From the NCBI RefSeq assembly GCF_003570885.1, contig NZ_QXJC01000003.1:372001-436000 (forward strand): 64,000 nt of DNA, read 5' to 3'. The notes under the pieces are model-generated. The model saw nothing but the letters and a program-made list of their open reading frames with translations. It searched no databases and was not told where the DNA came from. This stretch comes from Simplicispira hankyongi. Its GTDB lineage: Bacteria; Pseudomonadota; Gammaproteobacteria; Burkholderiales; Burkholderiaceae_C. This document shows, piece after piece, positions 45,838 through 61,168 of this stretch; within the stretch, counting starts at the first letter, position 1; each line of letters opens with the position of its first letter. The translations under genes and the position numbers were made by a program.

Positions 45838-46471
45838 AGCGATTCTCCAGGCGCGCAAAGCCCCAGGTGAGCAGCAGCGTCATGGCCAGATAGAACGCGG
45901 CAGCCACAATGAAGGGCGTGGTGGTGAAGTCGCGCTGCACGATGCCGCGCGCGGCGCGCAGCAGGTCGTTGAGTGCCAGCACGTAGATGAGCGAGGTGTC
46001 CTTGACCAGCGTGATGGTCTCGTTGCTCATGGGCGGCAGGATGCGCCGCACCATTTGCGGCAGCACGATGCGGCGCATGGTCTGGCGGTAGTTCAGGCCC
46101 AGCACGCGCGCCGCTTCGTACTGGCCGCGGTCCACCGCCTCGATGCCGGCGCGAAAGATCTCGGCGAAGTAGGCGGCGTAGTTCAGCGCAAAGGCCAGCA
46201 CCGCCGCCGGAAAATCGGGCAGGCGCACGCCCACCACCGGCACGAAGGGCAGCGCAAAGTAGATGAACAGCATCTGCAGCATCAGCGGCGTGCCGCGCAT
46301 CAGCCACAAATAGCCACTGACCGCCGTGCGCAGCAGCGCCCAGCGCGAGAGCCGTGCCAGCGCCAGCACCAGGCCCAGCGGCAAAGCCAGCGCCAGTGTG
46401 ATGAAAAAGAGCTTGAGCGTGACCTGCGCGCCCTGCCACAGCGGCGCCAGCATCGAGAGCAGGTAATCCAT
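45818..46471 (-). CDS. Polar amino-acid ABC transporter permease (His/Glu/Gln/Arg type)
   Basis: A 217-residue permease with about five helices and the EAA loop [20 protein letters not shown], followed by [12 protein letters not shown]. The ATG at 46471 follows AAAGGA closely; a GTG 21 bp upstream is possible. Only one permease gene is present, so it probably works as a homodimer. Confidence 0.92.
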   Translation of the reverse strand: MDYLLSMLAPLWQGAQVTLKLFFITLALALPLGLVLALARLSRWALLRTAVSGYLWLMRGTPLMLQMLFIYFALPFVPVVGVRLPDFPAAVLAFALNYAAYFAEIFRAGIEAVDRGQYEAARVLGLNYRQTMRRIVLPQMVRRILPPMSNETITLVKDTSLIYVLALNDLLRAARGIVQRDFTTTPFIVAAAFYLAMTLLLTWGFARLENRYARQDA

Positions 46472-46519
46472 GCAGTCCTTTGCAACACGCACCGAGGCGC
46501 GCGTGGGGCAAGCGGGGGT

Positions 46520-47320
46520 TTATTTGGTGATGTCCTTGCCAAACCACTGGGTGGCGATTCGGGCCGCCGTGCCGTCCTGCTTCATGCCGGCAAGAGACTG
46601 GTTGAGCTTGGCGAGCAGGTCGGTGTCGCCCTGGCGCACGCCGACACCGTATTCCTCGGTACCGAAGTTCTCATCGAGCACCGCGTAGTCCTGCGGTTTC
46701 TTGGCGACGTAGTAGCGGCCCACCACCTCGTCCACCACTACGGCGTCAAGCCGACCGGTGCTCAAATCCATCAGCGCCGTGACGTTGTCGCCAAAGGTCT
46801 TGAATTCCTTGAACGACTTGAAGACCGCGTCGTCCTTCTTCACGGCATCGACCGCGCTGCTGCCGTCCTGCGCGCCCACCACCTTGCCAGCCAGATCGGC
46901 CTTGGTCTTGATGGGCGAGGCCGCGGCCACCACCACGATCTGGTGGTTCTCCATGTAGGGCGCCGTGAAGGCAATGTTCTTCTTGCGCTCTTCGGTAATG
47001 GTCAGGCCGTTCCAGAGCACATCGACACGCTTGGCCGAAAGCTCGGCCTCCTTGGCGCTCCAGTCGATAGGCTTGAACTCCACTTCCACGCCCATGCGCT
47101 TGGCCGCCTCGCGTGCCATGTCGATGTCAAACCCCACCAGTTCGTTCTTCTCGTCGCGAAACCCCATGGGTGGGAAGTTGTCGTCCAAACCGACGACGAT
47201 TTTGCTCACCACTGCCGGCGTTGGCGCAGCGGCCGTGGCGCTTGGCGCAGCCTCTTGCTTGCCGCAGGCGACAAGCAAGGCACTGAGAGAGAGGGCGATC
47301 AGGGCGGAACGTTTGTTCAT
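46520..47320 (-). CDS. Amino-acid ABC transporter substrate-binding lipoprotein
   Basis: A 266-residue family 3 solute-binding protein. Signal with lipobox SLSALLVACG, an Ala/Pro/Thr linker, then VGLDDNFPPMGFRDEKNELV, VDVLWNGLTITEERKKNIAF and LVGFDIDMAREAAKRMG. Ligand-site features fit a polar amino acid, but which one is not clear. Start 47320 (MNKRSALIALS) is the signal-peptide start; the longer open frame runs into intergenic sequence. Confidence 0.92.
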   Translation of the reverse strand: MNKRSALIALSLSALLVACGKQEAAPSATAAAPTPAVVSKIVVGLDDNFPPMGFRDEKNELVGFDIDMAREAAKRMGVEVEFKPIDWSAKEAELSAKRVDVLWNGLTITEERKKNIAFTAPYMENHQIVVVAAASPIKTKADLAGKVVGAQDGSSAVDAVKKDDAVFKSFKEFKTFGDNVTALMDLSTGRLDAVVVDEVVGRYYVAKKPQDYAVLDENFGTEEYGVGVRQGDTDLLAKLNQSLAGMKQDGTAARIATQWFGKDITK

Positions 47321-47416
47321 GTCAGGGGAATCTGCTTGGAAAAACCCAAGATTGTCCCAGACAGGACGGCCCGCAACTCCAAAAGTGGTTGGCTGCCTAT
47401 GGGAATTTGGTGGCAT

Positions 47417-47485
47417 TTACTATGTAAACCATAGCTACTAGCGCTTACTCCATAAGCGCTAGAGGCCATTTTCACCATATTTCTC
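47417..47485. repeat. Palindromic intergenic repeat, family 1, copy g
   Basis: Well-preserved core TAGCGCTTACTCCATAAGCG followed by CTAGAGGCC, between the binding-protein gene and the gltD 3' end. Confidence 0.82.
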
Positions 47486-47492
47486 ATGCCAC

Positions 47493-47549
47493 CGGGGCAG
47501 GTCGCTCGATCCCAACTGGTCCACCGAGCGAGCGGCCTGCCGGCCTTCG
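47493..47549 (-). pseudogene. Partial direct duplication of the gltD 3' end
   Basis: About 57 bp nearly identical to the last codons of gltD (47611-47675). On the minus strand it reads [18 protein letters not shown] against [20 protein letters not shown] in GltD. It lacks 6 bp (two codons in frame) and has a few substitutions. It lies ~60 bp beyond the intact stop, with no start of its own, so it is a remnant. Confidence 0.7.
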
Positions 47550-47608
47550 CGCCGCACGCGTCCACACCTTCCCGCCTTGGGCGGTTCGGGAAGGCCGGGC
47601 GCTACCGA

Positions 47609-49084
<1,476 letters not shown>

Positions 49085-49112
49085 GTTCTTGTCCTCGTGA
49101 GGGTTCAATGGC

Positions 49113-53894
<4,782 letters not shown>

Positions 53895-53927
53895 GGCGCA
53901 TTCCTCATTGTTTTCGCAGGGACGCCA

Positions 53928-53957
53928 AGATTAGTGCATTGCAGCAACTTTGTGCAA
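53928..53957 (-). promoter_or_regulatory. Candidate sigma-70 promoter of gltBD
   Basis: On the minus strand TTGCAC, 18 bp, then TAATCT, giving a ~30-nt leader. The left end of the RAYT element lies only ~6 bp beyond the -35, so upstream activator sites may have been displaced. Confidence 0.55.
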
Positions 53958-53962
53958 GTTAA

Positions 53963-54819
53963 ATAATTGGGGTCAGATTCCAATTATTTTTAAAAACCAG
54001 GTTTTTGAATTAATTTAGGGACATATCAAAATTGATAGCATTTATCTCATTTGCTTCCTAAGGGAAATGGGGTTTTATTTACTTATTTTTCCGCTCAAGC
54101 CGTGGCCGACCGGCAGCCGACTTGATCGCCCGGCGATCGGTATGCGCGTGCAAACCAGCAACAAATTCAGGCCCGCCAAGCGCCCATCCGCGAAGCGTGG
54201 CCTCCGTCAGCGCTTCGCGTTGCTTGCGGTCGATCCCCACTTGCAAGAGCTCCCGGTACGCGGCCTCTCGCGCGAAAGGTGTATTGCCCATGGCCCACTG
54301 CAAGGCATGCGGCGTCACCAAGCGGTCGGTGTGCAGACCAAGATGGCTCGCACAACTCGACCAGGCCCATTCCGCCGGGCTGCGCACCAACCCCGCCCGC
54401 TCCGGATTCAGGTCGATATAGACCATGCACGCCAGCAGATAGCGTTCGGTCTCGATCAGGGTTGAGCGGTACCGCCCTTCCCACAAGGTGCCGGTGCGTG
54501 TGTGGCGTTGGTTGAACCACCGCACGTAACTGCGCCCCACCGCCTGCATCATCTGCGGCAGACCGTCGGCAGTCACAGGTGTTGCCAACAGGTGCAAATG
54601 GTTAGGCATGAGCACGTAACCGTGCACGGCGACCTGGAACTTCTCCGCATATTCGGCCAGGGTGTCCAGCATGCGCTCGTAATCACGCTGGTCGTGAAAG
54701 ATGGCCTGCCGGTTGTTGCCCCGCTGGATCACGTGGTGGGCATAGTGCGGAACCGTGAGACGTGGCAACCGGGCCATGGCGATCCTCCAAAGGCAGAAAA
54801 GGGGTCTGACCCCAATTAT
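53963..54819. mobile_element. REP-associated tyrosine transposase element
   Basis: About 857 bp bounded by 15-bp perfect inverted ends: ATAATTGGGGTCAGA at 53963 and TCTGACCCCAATTAT ending at 54819. Each end holds its own small palindrome (AATTGG..CCAATT; GGGGTC-TGACCCC), the REP-like feature. A single transposase gene lies inside. The left ~110 bp is strikingly AT-rich and gene-free. Confidence 0.8.
54079..54777 (-). CDS. REP-associated (Y1/HUH) transposase
   Basis: A 232-residue single-strand transposase of the IS200-related RAYT group. It begins MARLPRLTVPHYAHHVIQRG and has the metal-binding HUH pair in MPNHLHLLA, the predicted catalytic Tyr in GRSYVRWFNQRHTRTGTLWE, and IDLNPERAGLV. It lacks flanking insertion-sequence genes; such proteins move or maintain short palindromic repeats. 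Start 54777 has GGAGG 8 nt upstream; the longer open frame enters the neighbouring gene. Confidence 0.88.
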   Translation of the reverse strand: MARLPRLTVPHYAHHVIQRGNNRQAIFHDQRDYERMLDTLAEYAEKFQVAVHGYVLMPNHLHLLATPVTADGLPQMMQAVGRSYVRWFNQRHTRTGTLWEGRYRSTLIETERYLLACMVYIDLNPERAGLVRSPAEWAWSSCASHLGLHTDRLVTPHALQWAMGNTPFAREAAYRELLQVGIDRKQREALTEATLRGWALGGPEFVAGLHAHTDRRAIKSAAGRPRLERKNK

Positions 54820-55688
54820 GCTGTGAGCCCGAAACGGGGGCCCAGACTGGATTCCAGTCCGAATTGCTGGAGGATGGCGCGCAGGCGCTCCGTGGCGCTG
54901 TGCTTTTTCTGGCCGGTGTAGCGCGCGATGATGAGTTCGTTCTTCATGCTGTGCTCCCAACCCACGAGCTCGGTGACAGTCACCTGGTAGCCACTGGCTT
55001 CCAGATGTAGGCAACGCAGCACGTTGGTGATCTGGCTGCCCAGCTCGCGGGTGTGCAAGGGGTGGCGCCACAACTCGGCCAATGGGGTGCGGGAGAGTTG
55101 CAACGCCTTGCCGGCACGCAGGCAGGCAGCGACCTCCGCCTGACAGCAGGGCACCAGCACCATGGCACGGGCATGCTTTTGCAGCCCAAAGGCAATGGCG
55201 TCATCCGTCGCGGTGTCACAGGCGTGCAATGCGGTCACAAGGTCGATACGCTCAGGCAGCTCTGCAGCGTCTTGCGATTGCGCAACCGACAGGTTCAGGA
55301 AGGACATGCGCTCGAACCCAAGCCGTTTGGCCAGCGCACGCGATTTTTCCACCAGCTCGGCGCGCGTTTCGATACCGTAGATGTGTCCACGCCCCATCGC
55401 CTTGAAATACAGGTCGTAGAGGATGAAGCCGAGATAGGACTTGCCCGCGCCATGGTCGGCCAGCAACGGTGCGTGACCATCGGCCGCCATCTCTTCCAGC
55501 AAAGGCTCGATGAACTGAAACAGATGGCTGACCTGCTTGAGTTTGCGGCGCGAATCCTGATTGAGCCGGCCATCGCGGGTCAGGATGTGCAGTTCCTTCA
55601 GCAACTCCACTGACTGCCCAGGCCTCAGCTCGGGCAGATCGACCACGGCGCCTTTGTCCTGGCCAGCTGCGCGCTCGCGCGGCTTCAT
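54816..55688 (-). CDS. SAM-dependent methyltransferase-like protein (Methyltransf_32 type)
   Basis: A 290-residue protein. LLADHGAGKSYLGFILYDLY resembles the glycine-rich SAM site, followed by IYGIETRAELVEKSRALAK and LVTALHACDTATDDAIAFG, then PCCQAEV. This pattern fits the Methyltransf_32 family; the substrate is unknown, possibly RNA or protein. The TAA stop (54816-54818) lies in the terminal repeat of the RAYT element, so the C-terminus may have been altered by the insertion. The start overlaps the DUF1415 gene by 4 nt. Confidence 0.78.
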   Translation of the reverse strand: MKPRERAAGQDKGAVVDLPELRPGQSVELLKELHILTRDGRLNQDSRRKLKQVSHLFQFIEPLLEEMAADGHAPLLADHGAGKSYLGFILYDLYFKAMGRGHIYGIETRAELVEKSRALAKRLGFERMSFLNLSVAQSQDAAELPERIDLVTALHACDTATDDAIAFGLQKHARAMVLVPCCQAEVAACLRAGKALQLSRTPLAELWRHPLHTRELGSQITNVLRCLHLEASGYQVTVTELVGWEHSMKNELIIARYTGQKKHSATERLRAILQQFGLESSLGPRFGLTA

Positions 55689-56335
55689 GCGTCTTCACCG
55701 GTTGCCAGCGCCACTTCGCCAGGCACGCCGTTTTGGGGCAGCGCCCGCGCACCCACATCCAGGGCCGTCCAGCCAGCTGCGCCCAGCGCCTCAAGCCGTT
55801 CTACGTTGCGGCCAAAAATCGCCCCGGCATCTGGAAAAACCTCGACGGCGCGGTTCAGGCTTTCTTCACGCAAAAGATGCAAGGTGGGCCAAGGGGCGCG
55901 GTTGGTGCAATTCGAGACGTCGTCATCGCCCGTTCCGGCAAACCGGAACTGCTGGTGAAAACTGGCGATCTGCAGAACGCCCGCAAGCTCCAGCGATTCG
56001 AGCAGTGCATCGCTCTCGTCAAGAAAATCGTTGAAATCGAGAAAATCACCGAGGCATGCTCGGAGCATGATCAAGGTGGTATCGCGTTCTGCAGCGGGCA
56101 GTGCAGCAAGCGCAAGCAACTCCGTTTCCAAGCACCTCAGCACCTCGGCGATGCCCGTAGCGCTGCACACCACGTAGTGAATCTGCCCCTTGCCATACAC
56201 GCTCTTGGCAAATGGGCACAGATTGAGACCGATGACGGCGCGCTCCAGCCAGCGCACCGTGTCCTGCACCACTTGCGCCTCTGCCGCCATGCCTGAAAAC
56301 GCGGCGCCGACAGGCGGGGAAAGAGTGCTATTCAT
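55685..56335 (-). CDS. DUF1415 family protein
   Basis: A 216-residue cytosolic protein of unknown function, matching DUF1415 through TVRWLERAVIGLNLCPFAKS, FLDFNDFLDESDALLE and the C-terminal RNVERLEALGAAGW. The single Cys in NLCPFAK is characteristic. It is translationally coupled (4-nt overlap) to the methyltransferase-like gene, suggesting a shared role. Confidence 0.85.
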   Translation of the reverse strand: MNSTLSPPVGAAFSGMAAEAQVVQDTVRWLERAVIGLNLCPFAKSVYGKGQIHYVVCSATGIAEVLRCLETELLALAALPAAERDTTLIMLRACLGDFLDFNDFLDESDALLESLELAGVLQIASFHQQFRFAGTGDDDVSNCTNRAPWPTLHLLREESLNRAVEVFPDAGAIFGRNVERLEALGAAGWTALDVGARALPQNGVPGEVALATGEDA

Positions 56336-56410
56336 GGCAGGAGCCCGGTGGGAAGACAGCCGCCGATTTTATCGGCCCAGCGATTGCGGCAGCCGGGCCG
56401 GGGCAAACGT

Positions 56411-57640
56411 TTACGGCTTCTTGCGTTCCAAGTGCTCAAGCTTGGCCACATCGAGCTGGTCCGCCATGCTGCGCAGTGCGGCAATGTCCATATGGTCGGC
56501 AGAGACACTCACCAACACGCCGTTCTTGAGCGCGATCTTGCGCTCTGCCGCACTGCCGTCCTTGGCATAGCTCTCGTGCAGGGTGCGTCCACCTTCCTGC
56601 CATGTCTTCTCGGCGTGCGTCTGGTCTTCCTTTTCGCCTTGCACCATGCCAATGGCCGCAGCCGCCATTGCACCAAGCCCACCCAGGTCCATGATTTCCA
56701 CGCGCACCGCGCGCTCACCGCTACCGTACTTGGCGCTCGCCTGGCTGGTGGGCAGGCCGAGGGCCGCGCCGTCCTGCACTTCGAACGCAGTGCGTGCCAA
56801 GCCGCCAAGCTGCTCGGGCAGCGCCGCCTTGAGCGTTTGGGCTTCCAGTGCCTGGCCACCGCCCAGCATGCCGGCCGCCGCAGCCGTAGCCTCGCGCGTG
56901 GCAGCGGCCATGGCCGTCGGGTCGTTCTGGCTGCGCGCCCGCTCCATGCTGCGCGCCGCCTGCTCCATTTTTTTCTGCGCTGCCGCAATGCCGGCACTGT
57001 CAATGGTGACTTCGCCACCCGGTGTGCGCACCGAGACCGTCGCGGCGTCTCCGCCCGCCCAGTGGCTGGCACTGCGCGGCATGAACAGCGCATTGGCGGC
57101 GCCTACGACCAAGCCCAGCACAATGGCAGCGACGATGACTACCGCCGTATAGGCGGCCGACTTCTCCTGGGCACTTTTCATCAGGATCGGCAGGCCGGTG
57201 TAGAGCAGGTAAATGGAGTACAGCCCTGCCAGCAGGCCCAGCATTGACAGCATGGGAAGCAGCGCAAACACCCCTCCCAACATGGCGGCAGTGCTGGCAT
57301 ACACCGCCACTTTCAGCGCCTGAATGCGGCTGCTCGCGCCGCCAAAGCGTGGCGCGAGCAGGTCGATGATCAGCGCCAGCACGTACACACCCACCAGGCT
57401 CAGCACGTACGACACCACCATGTTGACCAGGCCCCAGAGGAAAGGGACGCGCATCGACACGCCAAACATTCCCATGCCGATGAGGGACATGCCGATAAAC
57501 CCGCAGACCGCTGGAATGGCGGCCAGCAGCATGAGGTAGCCGGTGTAGAGGCTTGCGGTATCGGCTGGTTCGGTGTCAATCACCTGCCATGTCGGCCGGG
57601 GGGCAAGCAGGATGGATTTGGCGCGCTCGACGATGTTCAT
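56411..57640 (-). CDS. Yip1-domain membrane protein
   Basis: A 409-residue protein. It begins MNIVERAKSILLAPRPTWQV, the usual Yip1 opening, with about five helices within residues 30-200 (e.g. VVSYVLSLVGVYVLALIIDL). A long non-membrane C-terminal half, rich in Ala, Gln and charged residues, is probably periplasmic or cytosolic. The function is unknown; the C-terminal domain is larger than in many Yip1 proteins. Start 57640 has GGGAGGAC upstream. Confidence 0.8.
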   Translation of the reverse strand: MNIVERAKSILLAPRPTWQVIDTEPADTASLYTGYLMLLAAIPAVCGFIGMSLIGMGMFGVSMRVPFLWGLVNMVVSYVLSLVGVYVLALIIDLLAPRFGGASSRIQALKVAVYASTAAMLGGVFALLPMLSMLGLLAGLYSIYLLYTGLPILMKSAQEKSAAYTAVVIVAAIVLGLVVGAANALFMPRSASHWAGGDAATVSVRTPGGEVTIDSAGIAAAQKKMEQAARSMERARSQNDPTAMAAATREATAAAAGMLGGGQALEAQTLKAALPEQLGGLARTAFEVQDGAALGLPTSQASAKYGSGERAVRVEIMDLGGLGAMAAAAIGMVQGEKEDQTHAEKTWQEGGRTLHESYAKDGSAAERKIALKNGVLVSVSADHMDIAALRSMADQLDVAKLEHLERKKP

Positions 57641-57879
57641 GGTGTCCTCCCAGTCATAGCGGCCCGCCAACGGCAGACCCGCGACAGGGCGAACCATAAA
57701 CGCGGACATCCTGCGGGGCAAGTCCCGGCTGCCTTTGTGCGGCCAAAGCGTGGAATATGTCCGCTTCGGGCTCTGCCACCTACGCTCTGATCGGCCTTCT
57801 GGCTCTCGGCGATTCACCCGGCGCTCAAGGAGGTCCTGCCCCACTTCTCGCACGCCGCAAGGAGTGGTTCGAGGTGTTC

Positions 57880-59175
57880 TCAGTCGCGCTCGAACGCCAC
57901 CTGACCGCCCACCAGTGTCCACCGCACCGTGCCTGGGAGTTCGTAACCACCAAAGGGCGTGTACTTTCCCTGGCTGCGCAGGGTCGCTGGCGCAACGGTC
58001 CAGCGCGCGGTCTCATCGACGATGCACAGGTCTCCCACGCCGCCCTCCACCAGTTGGCCCACGCTTGCGGCCAGGGTGCCCAAGGCGCTGCCGAGCACAC
58101 GCGCCGGCTCGCTGGTGACCACGGCCAACGCACGGGCGAGGGGCACCTTCCCGTCTTGCGACCACTTGAGGGCAAGACTCAGCAGGAGCTCCAGGCCCGT
58201 TGCGCCCGACTCGGCCTCCGCAAAAGGCAGCGTCTTGGCATCTTCATCGACAGGGTTGTGGTCCGACACCAGCGCATCCACCGTGCCATCGCGCAATGCC
58301 TCGGCCAGGGCGTCGCGGTCGCGCTGCTGGCGCAGCGGGGGCGAGAGCCGGGCGCGGCTGTCAAAGAAGCCAATATCGTTCTCGGTCAGGTGCAGGCTGT
58401 TGATGCTGATGTCGCAACTGACGGCCAGGCCTTCCGCCTTGGCCCGGCGCACCAAGGCGATGCCTGCCGCACTGCTGATGCGGCACAGATGCACACGCGC
58501 CTCGGTGCCGCGCATCAATTCGAAAATGGAGTGCAGCGCAATGGTTTCGGCGGCCACCGGGATGCCGGCAAGCCCCAGTCGGGTGGCCAGAGCGCCACTG
58601 GCAGCCACGCCTTTTCCGAGGCTCGCATCCTGCGGCCGCAGCCACACGGCGTAGCCAAAGGTCGCCGCATATTGCAGCGCGCGCTGCAAAACCTGGTTGC
58701 TCGCCAAACCGACATCCGCCTGGCCAAAGCCGACACAGCCTGAGTCGGTCAACGCAGCCATCTCGGTCAGCACCTCGCCGGCAAGGCCGCGCGTCAGAGC
58801 ACCCAAAGGAAAAAGGCGCGACTGGTGCAATTTTTCGGCCCGAAACTTGAGCATTTCGACCAAGCCGGGCTCGTCGAGCACAGGGTCGGTATCGGGCGGA
58901 CAGACGAGGCTGGTCACGCCCCCAGCCACGGCTGCGGCGATCTCAGATTCGAGCATGCCCTCATGCTCGTAACCAGGCTCACGCAGCCGGGCGGCAAGGT
59001 CCACCAAGCCGGGGATGACCAGACACCCGGTGGCGTCGATCACGCGCGCCGGGGCGAAGCCAGACGGAACGCGCCCCACACCGACGATCCGTCCCGCAGC
59101 CAACGCTACGTCACCCTTCTGATCAAAGCCACTGGCAGGGTCGATCACGCGGCCGTTCTGGATGAGAATCTTCAT
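57880..59175 (-). CDS. pyrC': Dihydroorotase-like protein, predicted inactive (PyrC')
   Basis: A 431-residue amidohydrolase-fold protein. The normal metal site D-x-H-x-H is replaced: PGLVDLAARLREPG has Ala61 and Arg63 where the two His should be, while DALVSDHNPVDED remains. This is the noncatalytic dihydroorotase type that in Pseudomonas holds together aspartate transcarbamoylase dodecamers. The neighbouring pyrB supports that structural role, and an active dihydroorotase is presumably encoded elsewhere. Start 59175 (MKILIQNGRVID); an in-frame ATG 12 bp upstream is possible. Confidence 0.9.
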   Translation of the reverse strand: MKILIQNGRVIDPASGFDQKGDVALAAGRIVGVGRVPSGFAPARVIDATGCLVIPGLVDLAARLREPGYEHEGMLESEIAAAVAGGVTSLVCPPDTDPVLDEPGLVEMLKFRAEKLHQSRLFPLGALTRGLAGEVLTEMAALTDSGCVGFGQADVGLASNQVLQRALQYAATFGYAVWLRPQDASLGKGVAASGALATRLGLAGIPVAAETIALHSIFELMRGTEARVHLCRISSAAGIALVRRAKAEGLAVSCDISINSLHLTENDIGFFDSRARLSPPLRQQRDRDALAEALRDGTVDALVSDHNPVDEDAKTLPFAEAESGATGLELLLSLALKWSQDGKVPLARALAVVTSEPARVLGSALGTLAASVGQLVEGGVGDLCIVDETARWTVAPATLRSQGKYTPFGGYELPGTVRWTLVGGQVAFERD

Positions 59176-59182
59176 GATTTGA

Positions 59183-59240
59183 AGCAAAATTGGCCTCTAA
59201 CGCTTATCCCATAAGCGCTAGCAGCTATAAAAATAAGAGT
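59183..59240. repeat. Palindromic intergenic repeat, family 1, copy h
   Basis: GGCCTCTAACGCTTATCCCA then TAAGCGCTAGCAGCTAT, in the 75-bp gap between pyrB and pyrC'. A stable hairpin here may lower pyrC' expression relative to pyrB. Confidence 0.8.
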
Positions 59241-59250
59241 CCGCACCACC

Positions 59251-60213
59251 TTAGGCCGTGTTTCCGGCCACGATGGACATCACCGCCATGCGCACTGCGA
59301 TGCCAAAGCTCACCTGCTTCAGGATCACGCTCTGCGGGCCGTCGACCACCGCCGAATGGATTTCCACGCCCCGGTTGATGGGCCCGGGATGCATCACGAT
59401 GGCATCCGGTTTGGCCAGCCGCAGGCGCTCGGGTGTCAGGCCAAAGCTCTTGAAATACTCTTGACTCGACGGTAGCAAGGCGCCGCTCATGCGCTCGTTT
59501 TGCAGGCGCAGGGTGATGACCACGTCGGCGTCCTTCAGGCCCTCTTCCAGCGTATGGCACACGCGCACGCCCATGGGCGCCATGTCGGTCGGCACCAGCG
59601 TTCGCGGGCCGACCACACGCACCTCCGGGCATCCCAGCGTGGTGAGGCCGTGGATATCCGAGCGCGCCACGCGTGAATGCAGCACGTCACCGACGATGGC
59701 GACGGTGAGGTTGGTGAAATCTTTCTTGTAGTGCCGGATCGTCAGCATATCCAGCAGCCCCTGCGTGGGGTGCGAATGCCGCCCGTCGCCGGCATTCACC
59801 ACATGCACATGGGGCGCCACGTGCTGCGCGATCAGGTACGGCGCGCCCGATTCACTGTGCCGCACCACGAACAGATCGGCCGCCATGGCCGAGAGGTTGG
59901 CGATGGTGTCGAGCAAGGATTCCCCCTTGCTGGCTGACGAGCGCGCGATGTCCAGATTGAACACATCGGCCGACAGGCGCTTGGCGGCGATCTCGAAGGT
60001 GGTGCGGGTGCGCGTGCTGTTCTCGAAAAACAGGTTGAAGACGCTCTTGCCGCGCAGCAGCGGCACCTTCTTGACCTCGCGGTCGTTGACCGAGACGAAG
60101 CTGGCCGCCGTATCGAGGATGTGCGTGACGATGTCGCGCGGCAGGCCCTCGACCGAGAGCAGGTGCACCAGCTCGCCGTTCTGGTTGAGTTGCGGGTTGC
60201 GCGGATTCAGCAC
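59251..60213 (-). CDS. pyrB: Aspartate carbamoyltransferase catalytic subunit
   Basis: A 320-residue enzyme joining carbamoyl phosphate and aspartate, the committed step of pyrimidine synthesis. Carbamoyl-phosphate site [13 protein letters not shown], then [14 protein letters not shown] and [13 protein letters not shown]. No regulatory PyrI is nearby; the adjacent PyrC' is the expected partner. Its start overlaps the pyrR end by 7 nt. Confidence 0.96.
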   Translation of the reverse strand: MLNPRNPQLNQNGELVHLLSVEGLPRDIVTHILDTAASFVSVNDREVKKVPLLRGKSVFNLFFENSTRTRTTFEIAAKRLSADVFNLDIARSSASKGESLLDTIANLSAMAADLFVVRHSESGAPYLIAQHVAPHVHVVNAGDGRHSHPTQGLLDMLTIRHYKKDFTNLTVAIVGDVLHSRVARSDIHGLTTLGCPEVRVVGPRTLVPTDMAPMGVRVCHTLEEGLKDADVVITLRLQNERMSGALLPSSQEYFKSFGLTPERLRLAKPDAIVMHPGPINRGVEIHSAVVDGPQSVILKQVSFGIAVRMAVMSIVAGNTA

Positions 60214-60743
60214 GGCGCCACCTCCCGCAGTTCGAAGTCAAACGCACCATCCGGGCTGCGCGCGAGCGCCAGCGCCTGGGTGGCGGGCAGGGCAATGCGC
60301 GCCGCGGCATAGTCGGCCTGCACCGGCAGCTCGCGCCCGCCGCGGTCTACCAGCACCGCCAGACGAACCCGCGCCGGCCGGCCATAGTCGTACAGTTCGT
60401 TGAGCACGGCGCGCACGGTGCGGCCGGTGTAAAGCACATCGTCGAGCAGCAAGATGTCGGCCCCGTTGACCTCAAAAGGCAAGGTCGTCTGGGCGCTGGC
60501 GGCAAGACCGCGCTGGGCAAAATCGTCGCGGTGCATGCTCGACGAGAGCACACCCGCTTCGCCTGCAAGGCCAAGGTCCCGCTGCAGGCGCTCCGCCAGC
60601 CAGGCTCCGCCAGAGGCAATCCCGGCAAGCAGCGTGTCCTGGCGGCGCAGGTTGCGCACGCCCGCTAGCAGTTCGCGGTACAGCGCTTCGGCATCAAGCG
60701 AGAGCGCACGGGCTCCGGCTGTGCCGGACGGATGGGATGTCAT
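60207..60743 (-). CDS. pyrR: PyrR-like phosphoribosyltransferase / pyrimidine regulator
   Basis: A 178-residue type I phosphoribosyltransferase with the PRPP loop [19 protein letters not shown]. PyrR proteins bind pyr mRNA and/or have uracil phosphoribosyltransferase activity; in proteobacteria the regulatory role is uncertain. Start 60743 has GAGGAA 6 nt upstream and overlaps the ruvX stop by 4 nt. An upstream ATG at 60779 lies within ruvX. Confidence 0.9.
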   Translation of the reverse strand: MTSHPSGTAGARALSLDAEALYRELLAGVRNLRRQDTLLAGIASGGAWLAERLQRDLGLAGEAGVLSSSMHRDDFAQRGLAASAQTTLPFEVNGADILLLDDVLYTGRTVRAVLNELYDYGRPARVRLAVLVDRGGRELPVQADYAAARIALPATQALALARSPDGAFDFELREVAPC

Positions 60744-61168
60744 GGAAGATTCCTCAAAAACTGCTCCAGGATGATGCAAGCCGACGCGGCATCAGCGTCC
60801 CGGGCGCCCTGGGACAACGCCTCGGTCGTGCTGTAGCGCTCATCCACCTCGAATACCGGCAAACCAAAGCGCCCATGCAACTGGCGGGCAAAGCGCCGGG
60901 CACGGTGCGTGTTCTCATGGCTGGCGCCATCGGGATGAAACGGCACCCCAACCACCAGCGCATCGGGCTGCCACTCGCGGATGCGCTCGGCAACCGCGAC
61001 AAAACGCGCCTCGCCTTCGGCGCGCACCGTGGGCTGCGGGCTGGCGCTGCGCAGCATGCGGGTGCCGACCGCTACGCCGGTGCGCTTGAGCCCGAAATCG
61101 AACGCGAGAAAGCTTTGCAGGTGCGGCGCAACAACAGGCGCCGGCGCAAGCGGATCACCGTGGGTCAT
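60740..61168 (-). CDS. ruvX: RuvX/YqgF Holliday-junction-resolvase-like nuclease
   Basis: A 142-residue RNase H-fold protein: FLAFDFGLKRTGVAVGTRML, DALVVGVPFHPDG, FEVDERYSTTEAL. In E. coli the essential YqgF takes part in 16S rRNA 5'-end processing. It overlaps yqgE by 4 nt upstream and pyrR by 4 nt downstream. Confidence 0.94.
   Translation of the reverse strand: MTHGDPLAPAPVVAPHLQSFLAFDFGLKRTGVAVGTRMLRSASPQPTVRAEGEARFVAVAERIREWQPDALVVGVPFHPDGASHENTHRARRFARQLHGRFGLPVFEVDERYSTTEALSQGARDADAASACIILEQFLRNLP

Noticed and set aside
45611-47434. 607-codon open frame on the plus strand
   Set aside because: Antisense to the amino-acid ABC transporter genes, which have full family motifs.
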